The notes beneath the pieces are model-generated. The model did no database searches. It was not told the DNA's origin and was given only the letters and a program-made list of their open reading frames with translations. The position numbers were made by a program, and so were the translations under genes. Source: Flavonifractor sp052065355 (GTDB lineage Bacteria; Bacillota; Clostridia; Oscillospirales; Oscillospiraceae). From it: DNA of 64,000 nt. Shown here piece by piece: positions 36,831-45,643 of this stretch. Positions within the stretch are counted from its first letter, which is position 1. Every line of letters starts with the position of its first letter. The stretch is from contig NZ_JBQHUF010000010.1 in the NCBI RefSeq assembly GCF_052065355.1, positions 50,787 to 114,786 on the forward strand. Reading direction: 5' to 3'.

Positions 36831-37702
36831 GTAGGTTCTCCCGTAATCAATTCACATTTCAGGGTAATAAGGGCACGGCCCCCCACCCGGACCTTGACGC
36901 CGCTGCCGTCCTCGGTGATGCGGCTCAAAATCTCGGAGGGCTTGCCCATCTTCTCCCCCTGCACAAAGCGGTTGTCCGCCCCGGCCTGAATGAGGCCCCG
37001 GCGGTACAGATAATAGGTCAGGGCTCCGTTGGAGGTGCCGGTGGCCGCCTCCTCGGGGATGGCGTACAGGGGAGCGAAGTTGCGGCAGTGGGCGGCGGCG
37101 TCGGGGGTGTTGGGGCAGAACATGTGGACGCCCACCACGTCATAATGCTCCGACAAACGGGTGACCTCAGCCTCGTTCTGCACCGCCTTGTCCAGGGTCT
37201 CCAGGGTCTGCACCGGCAGCAGGATATCCATGAGGCCGGTGCTCACCGCCTGGGGCTCCAGCCCCGCCGGACGGTCCGCCAGGGTCAGGCCGTAGGCGGC
37301 GTACAGTTCTTCCTGCTCCGCCTCGCTAAAGGTCCGCCCGTCCTTGGGAGCAGCCATGTCCATCCACACAGCGTCCTTCCCCACCTCGATCTCCAGGTCG
37401 CCGGAGCGGGTGTGGAGGGCGTAGTCACCGGGCGCAATGGCCCCGGTGTCCCGCAGGACGGTAAAGGCGGCGATGGTGGCGTGACCGCACAGGTCCACCT
37501 CCTCCGCCGGGGTGAAATAGCGGATATGGAAGGCTTTCTCCCCGGTCTGCTTCACGAAGGCGGTCTCGGAGTGCTTCAGCTCACCGGCCAGGGCACGCAT
37601 GAGGGTTTCCGCAGGAAAATCCTCCGACCCCAGCAGAGCCACACCGGCCTGGTTGCCGGAAAAACGCGTGGTGGTAAACGCGTCGGCTACGTACAGTTCC
37701 AT
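36827..37702 (-). CDS. PhzF family isomerase
   Basis: A 291-residue protein of the PhzF/DapF-like fold. The N-terminal VADAFTTTRFSGNQAGV, the catalytic-Glu motif HSETAFV, VDLCGHATIAAF and the C-terminal GTSNGALTYYLYRRG are all present. PhzF of phenazine synthesis isomerises a dihydro-anthranilate, but most family members lie outside such clusters, as here, and have unknown substrates. It is the gene before mutS2, overlapping by 4 bases, and follows recO closely; co-transcription is likely. Confidence 0.92.
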   Translation of the reverse strand: MELYVADAFTTTRFSGNQAGVALLGSEDFPAETLMRALAGELKHSETAFVKQTGEKAFHIRYFTPAEEVDLCGHATIAAFTVLRDTGAIAPGDYALHTRSGDLEIEVGKDAVWMDMAAPKDGRTFSEAEQEELYAAYGLTLADRPAGLEPQAVSTGLMDILLPVQTLETLDKAVQNEAEVTRLSEHYDVVGVHMFCPNTPDAAAHCRNFAPLYAIPEEAATGTSNGALTYYLYRRGLIQAGADNRFVQGEKMGKPSEILSRITEDGSGVKVRVGGRALITLKCELITGEPT

Positions 37703-37703
37703 C

Positions 37704-38459
37704 TTACATCCCCGCTTTCAGTTGTTTATAAAAGTCCAGGGTGTTGAACCCCCGGTCCAGCTGGGTGAGCAGGAATCGCTCGCACACCCGGCTCAGGCAG
37801 TCCAGCCCCTTTGGGTCCAGCTGGAAGGAAAACAGACGCTTGGGGTCGCCGTAGACGATGTGCCGCATGGCGGCCAGGGTGCTCCCCTCCAGGGCAAGAG
37901 AGGCGCCCTCTCCCACCTCGTCCTTGCAGGCGGCGCAGTGAAGCACCCCCTGGACCAGGTCCAGCCGGGGTTTCTCCGGGTCGGGCAGGCCGCAGGCGGC
38001 GCAGGCGTCCAGCAGGGGCTCGTACCCCTCCAGGCACATGAGCTTCAGCTCAAAGGCCGCCTTGATCAGGGCCTGGGGCTTGTTCAGCTTATCCAGGGCG
38101 TGGAGGGAATTCAAAATCAGGGACAGGGCGGCGGGGTCGGGCCGGCCCTCCACCGACACCGCCTCCATCACCTCAGCAAAGTAGGACCCCAGAGCCAGCA
38201 GCTCCACGTCCGATTTCATGTGCCAGAACTGGCGGATGGACTCCGCCTCGTTGAGGGTGAACCGCTCCTGATACTCGAAGAGGGTCATGTCGGAGTAGAC
38301 CAGCAGCTGGGCGGAGGCCGCCAGAGGGCTGTTCTTTCTCCGGCAGCCCCTGGCCTTCACCGTCCGCTTGCCCCCCTCGGCGGTGAGCACTGTGAGGATC
38401 TTGTCCGACTCCTTGTAGTTGACCTCCCGCAGCACCAGCCCCTGGGTGGTGATGTGCAT
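37704..38459 (-). CDS. recO: DNA repair protein RecO
   Basis: A 251-residue recombination mediator that helps load RecA onto SSB-coated DNA. N-terminal OB domain (TQGLVLREVNYKESDKILTVLT) and a C-terminal zinc-binding part with CAACG and CAAC spacing. The ATG at 38459 follows GGAGGGGG. It is downstream of era and the small yqzL-like gene, the order known from Bacillus. Confidence 0.95.
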   Translation of the reverse strand: MHITTQGLVLREVNYKESDKILTVLTAEGGKRTVKARGCRRKNSPLAASAQLLVYSDMTLFEYQERFTLNEAESIRQFWHMKSDVELLALGSYFAEVMEAVSVEGRPDPAALSLILNSLHALDKLNKPQALIKAAFELKLMCLEGYEPLLDACAACGLPDPEKPRLDLVQGVLHCAACKDEVGEGASLALEGSTLAAMRHIVYGDPKRLFSFQLDPKGLDCLSRVCERFLLTQLDRGFNTLDFYKQLKAGM

Positions 38460-38489
38460 GGTTCCCCCTCCTGTTATGTAGGCGGGCGG

Positions 38490-38615
38490 TCAGCCGCCCG
38501 CCGGGTGTTCCGGTTTCTTTCCCCGCTGCTGCAGGGACGTCCGCCGGTACAGGGTGTACGCCTCCGGCAGGCCGGTGCGTACAAAAAGCCGCCAAAGAAG
38601 CTCCGTCCGATCCAC
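38490..38615 (-). CDS. yqzL: YqzL-like small protein
   Basis: A 41-residue gene between era and recO, the position of yqzL in Bacillus. The frame starts with GTG at 38615, 9 bases after AAGGAG, and reads VDRTELLWRLFVRTG then LPEAYTLYRR. This matches the family pattern of aromatic residues around a TG and a final AYxLYR. The stop codon lies within the GC-rich palindrome at 38481-38502. Function unknown. Identification is by position and pattern, so moderately sure. Confidence 0.78.
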   Translation of the reverse strand: MDRTELLWRLFVRTGLPEAYTLYRRTSLQQRGKKPEHPAGG

Positions 38616-38680
38616 GTCCAGCCACTCCTTCCGGACTTAGCTTGGCCGGATGGACAACATTTATCAGCGGTAAAATGTGC

Positions 38681-39574
38681 TCATTCGTCCTTATATCCGA
38701 AATTATGGATCAAATTGATGTTGTCTCTCCAGTTCTCCTTCACCTTCACCCAGGTCTGCAAAAAGACCTTGGTGCCCATGAAGGCCTCGATATCGGTGCG
38801 GGCCAGGGTGGAGATCTTCTTCAGCATGGCGCCGCCCTTGCCGATGATGATGCCCTTGTGGCTGGCCTTCTCGCAGTAGATGGTGGCGTCCAGATCGATG
38901 ATCTCGTTGTCCCGCTCGGAGAAGCGGGTGACCTCCACGGCGGTGCCGTGGGGGATCTCCTTGTCCAGGCAGAGCAGCAGCTTCTCCCGGATGATCTCGG
39001 CGCACACCTGCCGCTCGGGCTGGTCGGTGACCATGTCCTCGGGGAAGAGCTGGGGGCCTTCCGGCAAAAACTCCGCCAGCATGTCCAGCAGCTCGTCCAC
39101 ACCCTCGCCGTTTTTGGCGGAGATGGGCAGGATGGCGCTAAAATCATGGGCCTGGCCGTAGGTCTGCATGACCGCCAGCAGGTCGGCCTTCTCCACCGTG
39201 TCGATCTTGTTGATGACCAGCACGGAGGGCACGCCCAGCTGCTTGATGCGGGCAATGAGCTCAGCCTCGGGGCCGCCGATGTGGGGAATGGGCTCCACCA
39301 GCAGCAGGATGGCGTCCACGTCGGCCACGCTCTGCTTGACCACGTTCACCATGTAGTCGCCCAACTTGGTGCGGGCCTTGTGGAGGCCCGGGGTGTCCAG
39401 GAAGACATACTGGCAGTCGTTGCGGTTCACCACCGCGCAGATGCGGTTGCGGGTGGTCTGGGGCTTATTGGAGACGATGGCGATCTTCTCCCCTACCAAT
39501 GCGTTGGTCAGGGTGGACTTGCCCACGTTGGGCCGGCCCACAATGCTTATCATACCAGATTTTTTGATTTCCAT
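38681..39574 (-). CDS. era: GTPase Era
   Basis: A GTPase essential for 30S subunit maturation that binds the 16S rRNA 3' end. The 297 residues include GRPNVGKSTLTNAL (G1), DTPGLHKARTKLG (G3) and VLVINKIDTV (G4). The C-terminal KH domain has GIIIGKGGAMLKKI. It precedes yqzL and recO on the same strand, with ybeY just upstream, as in other Firmicutes; cdd and dgkA, often in this block, are absent. Confidence 0.98.
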   Translation of the reverse strand: MEIKKSGMISIVGRPNVGKSTLTNALVGEKIAIVSNKPQTTRNRICAVVNRNDCQYVFLDTPGLHKARTKLGDYMVNVVKQSVADVDAILLLVEPIPHIGGPEAELIARIKQLGVPSVLVINKIDTVEKADLLAVMQTYGQAHDFSAILPISAKNGEGVDELLDMLAEFLPEGPQLFPEDMVTDQPERQVCAEIIREKLLLCLDKEIPHGTAVEVTRFSERDNEIIDLDATIYCEKASHKGIIIGKGGAMLKKISTLARTDIEAFMGTKVFLQTWVKVKENWRDNINLIHNFGYKDE

Positions 39575-39608
39575 AGGTGATCCTCAACTTTCTTGAGCTT
39601 TTTATTGT

Positions 39609-40094
39609 TTAATCCCGGCCAATACCCAATTGACCCAGGATGGCCTCCTCACGTTCCCGCATTTGAGCCTTCTGCGGCCCCTCGTCCATGTGATCGTAGC
39701 CCAGCAGGTGGAGCACCGAGTGGACGGCCAGATAGGCCACCTCCCGGCGGGTGCCGTGGCCGAACTCCTCACCCTGGGCGCGGGCCCGCTCCAGGGAGAT
39801 CACCATATCCCCCAGAGGCACCAGGCCGGTGCCCGGGTCGGCGTCCTCCTCTGCGGGGTGCTCCCCGGGCTGAAGGTCGAACATGGGAAAACTGAGCACG
39901 TCGGTGGGCCGGTCCACCTCCCGCTGCTCCAGGTTGATCTGGTGGATGCCCTCGTCGTCGGTGAACAGCACGTCCACCTCGCAGGGCACCTCTACCCCCT
40001 CCGCAGCCAGGGCGGCGGGGATCACCTGCCGCAGCAGGTCGGCGTACTCCTCCGTTCCGTCTACCTCGGTCTCAATGAGAATTTCATGGTTCAC
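39609..40094 (-). CDS. ybeY: endoribonuclease YbeY (rRNA maturation factor)
   Basis: A metal-dependent RNase for 16S rRNA 3'-end maturation and ribosome quality control. The 161 residues carry the zinc motif HSVLHLLGYDHMDEG (three His) and a preceding RPTDVLSFPMFD. The N-terminus overlaps the stop of the Cys-rich unknown gene by 4 bases. Context with era and phoH is conserved across Firmicutes. Confidence 0.96.
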   Translation of the reverse strand: MNHEILIETEVDGTEEYADLLRQVIPAALAAEGVEVPCEVDVLFTDDEGIHQINLEQREVDRPTDVLSFPMFDLQPGEHPAEEDADPGTGLVPLGDMVISLERARAQGEEFGHGTRREVAYLAVHSVLHLLGYDHMDEGPQKAQMREREEAILGQLGIGRD

Positions 40095-40573
40095 GGTTCT
40101 TCCTCCTCAGGCCCTTCCACGGGCTCGTCCAGCACCCAGGGCAGGTACAAACTGATATCCAGGTCAAAGCAGGGCTCGGGAAACTCCGGCTCGATATTGT
40201 AATTCTCATAGCCCAGCATCATCTGGAAGGCAGGGAATTTTGCCGGTGCCCCCCAGTCGGAATTGCCCTGATTTTCCCCCGGCTGCCCGGTCACCGCGCC
40301 CGCCACGCGCCAGCTGATCTCGTAGAGCAGCCCCTTCTCCCGCCAGCTCTCGTCGTGGTAGAGCTCGCACACATAGGTGGCCTTCTCCGGCGGGATGGAC
40401 AGGCTGTCCAGGATGCTCAGGATCTCCTGCGGCAGCTTCCGCTCCTTCGCCAGAGCCACGAAATTCCGGCAGTGGCCGCAGGTGCAGCTCCACTCCTCTG
40501 CCCGGGCATACCAGGTTCGGGTGGCTTCCTCGTCCACCTCCACCGTATACCCGTACCAGCTCAGGCGTTTCAT
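40091..40573 (-). CDS. uncharacterised protein with CxCGHC motif between phoH and ybeY
   Basis: A 160-residue soluble protein I do not recognise. An N-terminal part contains the Cys cluster CTCGHCRNF (about residues 30-38), plausibly half of a metal site, followed by ALAKERKLPQEILSILDSLSI. The middle is Trp/Glu-rich, and the tail is acidic and Pro-rich (DEPVEGPEEEEP). Its stop overlaps the ybeY start, and its start overlaps the phoH stop (ATGA on both sides), so it is part of this conserved translation-related operon. That suggests a role near RNA or ribosome maturation, but only by context. Confidence 0.82.
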   Translation of the reverse strand: MKRLSWYGYTVEVDEEATRTWYARAEEWSCTCGHCRNFVALAKERKLPQEILSILDSLSIPPEKATYVCELYHDESWREKGLLYEISWRVAGAVTGQPGENQGNSDWGAPAKFPAFQMMLGYENYNIEPEFPEPCFDLDISLYLPWVLDEPVEGPEEEEP

Positions 40574-41535
40574 TTTTTGTTCCTCCGGTTCTCGTCGGCC
40601 TCGTAGGCCTTGATGATCCGCTGGACGATGACATGGCGCACCACGTCGGCCTCGTTCAGCTTGCAGATGGCGATGTCCTCCACCCCGTCCAGCACCCGCA
40701 TGGCCTCCTTCAGGCCGGACACGGTGTCCCGGGGCAGGTCGATCTGGGTGACGTCGCCGGTGATGACGATCTTGGAGCCGAAGCCCAGGCGGGTGAGGAA
40801 CATCTTCATCTGCTCCCGGCTGGTGTTCTGGGCCTCGTCCAGGATGATAAAGCTGTCGTCCAGGGTGCGGCCCCGCATATAGGCCAGGGGCGCCACCTCG
40901 ATGTTGCCCCGCTCCACATACTTCTGATAGGTCTCGGCGCCCAGCATCTCGAAGAGAGCGTCATACAGGGGCCGAAGGTAGGGGTCAACCTTGCTCTGGA
41001 GGTCGCCGGGCAAAAAGCCCAGCCGCTCCCCCGCCTCCACGGCGGGCCGGGTCAGGATGATCCGGTTGACCTGCTTGTCCCGGAACGCGGCCACGGCGGC
41101 GGCCACCGCAAGGTAGGTCTTGCCGGTGCCCGCCGGGCCGATGCCCAGGGTGATGGTATTTTTCTTGATGGCGTCCACATACCGCTTCTGGCCCAGGGTC
41201 TTGGCCTTGATGGGCTTGCCCTTGGCGGTGACGCACAGCACATCCCGGGCGATGTCGTTGATGTGCTCCTCATTGCCCGCCCGCACCAGGTTGATGATAT
41301 AGCGGACGTTCTGCTCGGTGATGCTCTCCTTCCGGCCCGCCAGGCCCAGCAGGCCCTGGACGGCCTTCACGGCGTACATGACGTTTTCCGCCTCGCCGGA
41401 GATCTTCAGCTGGTCGCCCCGGCTCACCACCGACACGCCCAGCTCGCTCTCAATGAGCTTGATATTCTCGTCAAAGGACCCGAAGACGTCGATGACGTCC
41501 TCCATCCGCTCGATATTGATGGTCTGTTCTATCAT
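40570..41535 (-). CDS. phoH: PhoH family ATPase
   Basis: A 321-residue P-loop ATPase with a probable RNA-related role. An N-terminal KH-like segment (about 10-70) precedes the ATPase core: Walker A GPAGTGKTYLA, FIILDEAQNTSREQMKMFLTRLG (Walker B) and VITGDVTQIDLP. The start ATG 41535 overlaps the yqfD stop; the longer frame lies inside yqfD and is rejected. Neighbours ybeY and era make a ribosome-maturation link plausible. Confidence 0.95.
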   Translation of the reverse strand: MIEQTINIERMEDVIDVFGSFDENIKLIESELGVSVVSRGDQLKISGEAENVMYAVKAVQGLLGLAGRKESITEQNVRYIINLVRAGNEEHINDIARDVLCVTAKGKPIKAKTLGQKRYVDAIKKNTITLGIGPAGTGKTYLAVAAAVAAFRDKQVNRIILTRPAVEAGERLGFLPGDLQSKVDPYLRPLYDALFEMLGAETYQKYVERGNIEVAPLAYMRGRTLDDSFIILDEAQNTSREQMKMFLTRLGFGSKIVITGDVTQIDLPRDTVSGLKEAMRVLDGVEDIAICKLNEADVVRHVIVQRIIKAYEADENRRNKK

Positions 41536-42761
41536 GGATCGGCCTCGTTTTCTTGTGTGTTCTGGTCGGGCACGAACCGCCCGATCTCCTCGGTACACTC
41601 CGCCTGGAGGGTGACATGGAGCACGCCGTCCTCCTCTTTGGCGGTATAGTCAGTGCTGACGATCTCGCCCGACCCCACCGCCTCCTCCAGCGCCTCCAGC
41701 AGGCGCTCCTCCAGCAGAGACCGGGCGGCATCGGCATCGATCTCCACAGCGGCGGTGGTATAGGCCCGGCAGGTCTCCTTCTGGACGGTCAGGGGCATCT
41801 CCTGGCCGCCGGGGAGAGTCAGCTCCCAGACTTTGCTTATTTTATCATACTGGTCGAAGTGAATTCCACTGTTTCTGAAAAAAACAATCCGCCGGCCCAG
41901 AATCGTGGCCGACCAGCAGGTCTCCTCCTCACCGGTGTAGGTCTTCACCTGAGCCTCCAGGGGGATCTCCGCCTCCAGGGTGCGCCAGGTGCGGGCATGG
42001 ACCTTTCCCTCCGCCCGGACCTGGATGGTCCCCAGGTCGGGGACCTCGCTGTACATGGGGGCTTCCAGATGGACGGTGCCGGAGATCAGGGTCTCCCCCG
42101 CCAGCACGGTATCCCCCACATCCACCAGAGCCTCCCCGGATAGGGCGTCCATTTTGGTGATGATCCCCGAGGCACGGGCCACCACGCTGCCCGTCTGGCT
42201 CAGGTCCACCACCTCCGGCTCCGGGGTGGCCTCCCGCACCAGCACCTGGGCCCGGGTGCCGTAGAGGTTGATGCTCATCCAGGACAGCTCGGGGATCTGG
42301 AGCAGGGTCTTGGTGCGGATGGTCTTTTCGTCCAGCCCCGGCCCGAACACCCCAGGCCGCAGGCCCTGCCTCCGCAGCTCCGCCAGAATGACGGCGGTGG
42401 GCACGGTCTCGTTGCCCGCCACCTGGATGGTCAGCACGAACTGGGACAGGACGCACACCGCCGTCAGGGACAGCGCCAGGCCGATCAGCAGAGCGTACCG
42501 GCGGCGGAACCGCTCCAGAAAGGCCAGCATGCCGGTTTGACCCGCCTTGGTGACGGTGCACATCACCCGCTCCCCCAGCTCCACGGCCTCACCCGCACCC
42601 TGGCGGGTGACCGTCAGCCGCAGCCGGGTGCTCTCCAGCCACTCCACATTCCAGAACAAGATCCCACGCTGGGCGCACAGGTTGAGGAACCGCTCAGGAA
42701 AGGCCCCCTCCACCTCCAGGCATACTTTGCCCCGCAGGGCGTTGGTCACCCATTTCAGCAT
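41532..42761 (-). CDS. yqfD: sporulation protein YqfD
   Basis: A 409-residue membrane protein; in Bacillus yqfD belongs to the mother-cell sigma-E regulon and is needed for sporulation. The N-terminal 80 residues are cytoplasmic, one membrane helix (about 90-112, ALLIGLALSLTAVCVLSQFV) follows, and the rest is probably in the intermembrane space of the forespore. NLYGTRAQVLVREATPEP and the VGDTVLAGETLISG stretch are typical. It directly follows yqfC and precedes phoH with an ATGA overlap. Confidence 0.94.
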   Translation of the reverse strand: MLKWVTNALRGKVCLEVEGAFPERFLNLCAQRGILFWNVEWLESTRLRLTVTRQGAGEAVELGERVMCTVTKAGQTGMLAFLERFRRRYALLIGLALSLTAVCVLSQFVLTIQVAGNETVPTAVILAELRRQGLRPGVFGPGLDEKTIRTKTLLQIPELSWMSINLYGTRAQVLVREATPEPEVVDLSQTGSVVARASGIITKMDALSGEALVDVGDTVLAGETLISGTVHLEAPMYSEVPDLGTIQVRAEGKVHARTWRTLEAEIPLEAQVKTYTGEEETCWSATILGRRIVFFRNSGIHFDQYDKISKVWELTLPGGQEMPLTVQKETCRAYTTAAVEIDADAARSLLEERLLEALEEAVGSGEIVSTDYTAKEEDGVLHVTLQAECTEEIGRFVPDQNTQENEADP

Positions 42762-42771
42762 GGCGCCCTCC

Positions 42772-43047
42772 TCAGGTCAGGTCCAGGCCCTGGATGGTGC
42801 CGGTGATCAGCAGGTGTCCGGCGTTCATGGCCCGCAGCTCCAGGTTTTTCCCCCGCACCTTCACGATCAGCTTGCCGCCGGAGATGTGGATCTCCTCGCT
42901 GCCGTAGGCCAGGATACCCTTGTGGTTCTCCATGCGCAGCTCATGGCTGCCCGTCAGCTCGATGTGGGGCAGCCCGGCCACGATCTCTCCCGGCAGATCC
43001 AGGGCCTCCGCCGTCTTTTCCAGCAATCCTCTGCGGTTTTCCTCCAT
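42772..43047 (-). CDS. yqfC: sporulation protein YqfC
   Basis: A 91-residue soluble protein of the YabP/YqfC family. ALDLPGEIVAGLPHIELTGSHELRMENHKGI and LRAMNAGHLLITG include the conserved parts. In Bacillus, yqfC and yqfD form one sigma-E operon, as the 10-base gap suggests here. Upstream on the minus strand, AAATA followed about 14 bases later by CATAAGCAT faintly resembles a sigma-E promoter. Supports an endospore-forming ancestry. Confidence 0.92.
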   Translation of the reverse strand: MEENRRGLLEKTAEALDLPGEIVAGLPHIELTGSHELRMENHKGILAYGSEEIHISGGKLIVKVRGKNLELRAMNAGHLLITGTIQGLDLT

Positions 43048-43089
43048 GGTCTCGCCCCCTTGTCTCCCATGCTTATGCGGGAGAGGGGC

Positions 43090-44091
43090 TTATTTTGCCT
43101 GTCCAAAGGGGATCAGCGCCAGCAGTTTTTCCCGCCGGTTATCCTCCGGGTGGGCCAGAATGTGCTCCGCCAGGGCTTTCTGGACGGCTCCGATCTCCTT
43201 CCCTTTCAGCCCCAGGGCGGCCAGCTCCCCGCCGGACAGGGCCAGGGTTTTGATAACCTCCCGCTCCGGGTGGAGCACCCCCTGTCTCAGCGCCCGCTCC
43301 ACCGGCAGACGCTCCAGCGGGAAGCCGGTTTTTCCACAAAAACCCCGCCAGCGGGGGATAACCTCCGCCGGCAGTTCCCGCAGCTCCGTCAGGTCGGGGC
43401 AGTTTTTTACCGGGTACAGGTGGGCCAGCAGACCCAGGCGGATGGCCTCTCCCGCCCACTCCGGCCGGGGTGACAGGAGGGTCTTTTCCAGCTCGATCTT
43501 GATCCGTTCCCCCGACACCAGGGCGGCCCGGTGGGCATTGCGCCCGATGGCGGCCAGGGTGTTATCCTCAATGGCAAAGCCCAGCTGGGCGGCAAACCGG
43601 AGGGCGCGGAACATCCGCAGGGCGTCCTCGGCAAAGCGGGTGTCCGGGTCGCCTACGCAGCGGACCACCCCGGCAGCCAGGTCGGCCCGGCCACCGAAGG
43701 GGTCGATGACTTCCCCGTCCGGCCCCAGGGCCATGGCGTTGATGGTAAAGTCCCGGCGGGCCAGGTCCTCGGTAAGCCCCACATCAAAGGATACCCCGTC
43801 CGGGTGGCGGCCGTCGGCGTAGCCTCCCTCCCGGCGGAAGGTGGTCACCTCCACCGGTCCCTCCTCCGTCAGTACGGTAACGGTGCCGTGCTTCAGACCG
43901 GTGGGCACGGTGCGGTCAAAGAGGGCCATGGTCTCCTCCGGCCGGGCGGAGGTGCACACATCAAAATCCCCCGGAACCCGGCCCAGCAGCAGATCCCGGA
44001 CGCAGCCTCCCACCGGATGGGCGGCATGTCCCGCCCGCCGGAGGGTGTCCAGGCAGCGGACAACCCCCGCCGGCAGGGTCCACAGGTTCAT
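43090..44091 (-). CDS. CCA tRNA nucleotidyltransferase / poly(A) polymerase family protein
   Basis: A class II nucleotidyltransferase that adds CCA to tRNA 3' ends (or A in relatives). The N-terminus has HPVGGCVRDLLLGRVPGDFDVCTSA (catalytic Asp pair), RRDFTINAMAL and DTRFAEDALRMFRALRFAAQLGF (RNA and nucleotide binding). At 333 residues it is shorter than the usual 400-450, with a reduced C-terminal region, so it may be an A-adding or compact CCA enzyme. ATG 44091 follows GGAGGTG. It lies alone, head to head with murC. Confidence 0.92.
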   Translation of the reverse strand: MNLWTLPAGVVRCLDTLRRAGHAAHPVGGCVRDLLLGRVPGDFDVCTSARPEETMALFDRTVPTGLKHGTVTVLTEEGPVEVTTFRREGGYADGRHPDGVSFDVGLTEDLARRDFTINAMALGPDGEVIDPFGGRADLAAGVVRCVGDPDTRFAEDALRMFRALRFAAQLGFAIEDNTLAAIGRNAHRAALVSGERIKIELEKTLLSPRPEWAGEAIRLGLLAHLYPVKNCPDLTELRELPAEVIPRWRGFCGKTGFPLERLPVERALRQGVLHPEREVIKTLALSGGELAALGLKGKEIGAVQKALAEHILAHPEDNRREKLLALIPFGQAK

Positions 44092-44119
44092 TTTCTACAC
44101 CTCCAACGGTATTTTTCCC

Positions 44120-44147
44120 TTGCCATTTGCCTATAATGGTTTATAAT
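44120..44147 (+). promoter_or_regulatory. promoter of murC
   Basis: TTGCCA (44120-44125) and TATAAT (44142-44147), 16 bases apart; a second TATAAT lies upstream at 44132-44137. Confidence 0.6.
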
Positions 44148-44204
44148 ATAGTGTTACTGTTTCAGTAACTTATTATAATCTGTAGAAAAGGGTGTGTAAA
44201 CCCC

Positions 44205-45575
44205 ATGGCAAACGCCAATATACATGACTACATCGTTCCCGGACGCCATGCCCACCTGGCGGGCATCGGCGGGGTATCCATGTCCCCTCTGGCGGAGGTG
44301 CTCCACAAGATGGGCATGGTCATCACCGGCTCCGACATGCACGAGAGCGCCACGGTGGAGCATCTGCGCTCCCTGGGCATCCCGGTGTCCATCGGCCACC
44401 GGGCGGAGAATATCGAAGGGGCGGAGCTGGTGATCCGCACCGCCGCCATCCACGACGAGAACCCCGAGATCGCCGCCGCCCGGGCAAAGGGCATCCCGGT
44501 GTTTGAGCGGGCTCAGGCCTGGGGCTCCATCATGCGGGGCTACAAGAACGCCCTGTGCATCTCGGGCACCCACGGCAAGACCACTACCACCTCCATGTGC
44601 ACCCACATCATCATGGCCGCCCAGCTGGACCCCACGGTGATGATCGGCGGCACCCTGCCTCTGCTGGGCTCCGGCTACCGGGTGGGCCACGGTGACACCA
44701 TCATCCTGGAGAGCTGCGAGTACTGCAACTCCTTCCTGTCCTTCTTCCCCACGGTGGCGGTGATTCTGAACATTGAGGCCGACCACCTGGACTTCTTCAA
44801 GGATCTGGAGGATGTGGAGCACTCCTTCCGGGCCTTCGCCGACCGTGTGCCGGAGAACGGCCTCATCGTGGCCAACGCCGACGACGCCAACACCATGCAC
44901 ACCCTGGAGGGGGAAAAGCGTCCCATCCTCACCTTCGGTCTGGAGCAGGGCGACGTACACGCCGCCAACCTGACCTGGCACAACGGCCTGCCCGCCTTTG
45001 ACGTGATCTACCGGGGAGAGGTGTTCACCCACGTGGAGCTCCAGGTGCCCGGCGAGCACAATGTGAAAAACGCCCTGGCCGCCGCCGCGGCCTCCATCGC
45101 CCTGGCGGTATCTCCCCAGGCGGTGAGCGAGGGTCTGAACGCCTTCCTGGGCGCCGGCCGCCGGTTCGAGCACAAGGGCACCTTCCACGGCGCGGAGGTG
45201 TATGACGACTATGCCCACCACCCCGGCGAGCTCCAGGCTCTGCTGTCCGCCGCCCGCACCCTGGGGTATGAGCGGATCATCTGTGCCTTCCAGCCCCACA
45301 CCTACACCCGCACCAAGGCTCTCTTTGACGACTTCGTTCAGGTGCTGCGCCAGCCCGACCTGACCATCCTGGCGGAGATCTTCCCCGCCCGTGAGGTCAA
45401 CGACATCGGCATCTCCTCCAAGGACCTGGCGGATCAGATCCCCGGCAGCGAGTATTACGCCACCCTGCCGGAGGTCACTCAGCGGCTGCGGGAGCTGGCC
45501 AAGCCCGGCGACCTCATCCTCACGGTGGGCGCCGGCGACATCTACACCGCAGGCGAAGCGCTGGTGAAAGGCTGA
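44205..45575 (+). CDS. murC: UDP-N-acetylmuramate--L-alanine ligase
   Basis: Adds L-Ala, the first stem-peptide residue, to UDP-MurNAc. The 456 residues include the Rossmann start HLAGIGGVSMSPLAEVLHKMG, the ATP loop GTHGKTTTTSM (from about residue 121) and YDDYAHHPGELQALL. Length normal. Its location, far from the main division cluster and flanked by its own promoter and terminator, is notable. The ribosome site (AAAGGGTG) is weak. Confidence 0.97.
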   Translation: MANANIHDYIVPGRHAHLAGIGGVSMSPLAEVLHKMGMVITGSDMHESATVEHLRSLGIPVSIGHRAENIEGAELVIRTAAIHDENPEIAAARAKGIPVFERAQAWGSIMRGYKNALCISGTHGKTTTTSMCTHIIMAAQLDPTVMIGGTLPLLGSGYRVGHGDTIILESCEYCNSFLSFFPTVAVILNIEADHLDFFKDLEDVEHSFRAFADRVPENGLIVANADDANTMHTLEGEKRPILTFGLEQGDVHAANLTWHNGLPAFDVIYRGEVFTHVELQVPGEHNVKNALAAAAASIALAVSPQAVSEGLNAFLGAGRRFEHKGTFHGAEVYDDYAHHPGELQALLSAARTLGYERIICAFQPHTYTRTKALFDDFVQVLRQPDLTILAEIFPAREVNDIGISSKDLADQIPGSEYYATLPEVTQRLRELAKPGDLILTVGAGDIYTAGEALVKG

Positions 45576-45598
45576 ACCCCTTCCTGTAACACAAACAG

Positions 45599-45643
45599 GA
45601 CCCGTGGGAACCCGTTAAAACGGGCTCCCACGGGCCTTTTTTA
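45599..45643. terminator. bidirectional terminator between murC and the sigma54 activator gene
   Basis: CCCGTGGGA..CCCGTT pairs with AACGGG..TCCCACGGG around AAA, then a T run. Convergent genes share it. Confidence 0.9.

Noticed and set aside
34404..36989. An 861-codon open frame antiparallel to mutS2
   Set aside because: Shadow of a real gene, with biased composition and no recognisable domains or ribosome site.
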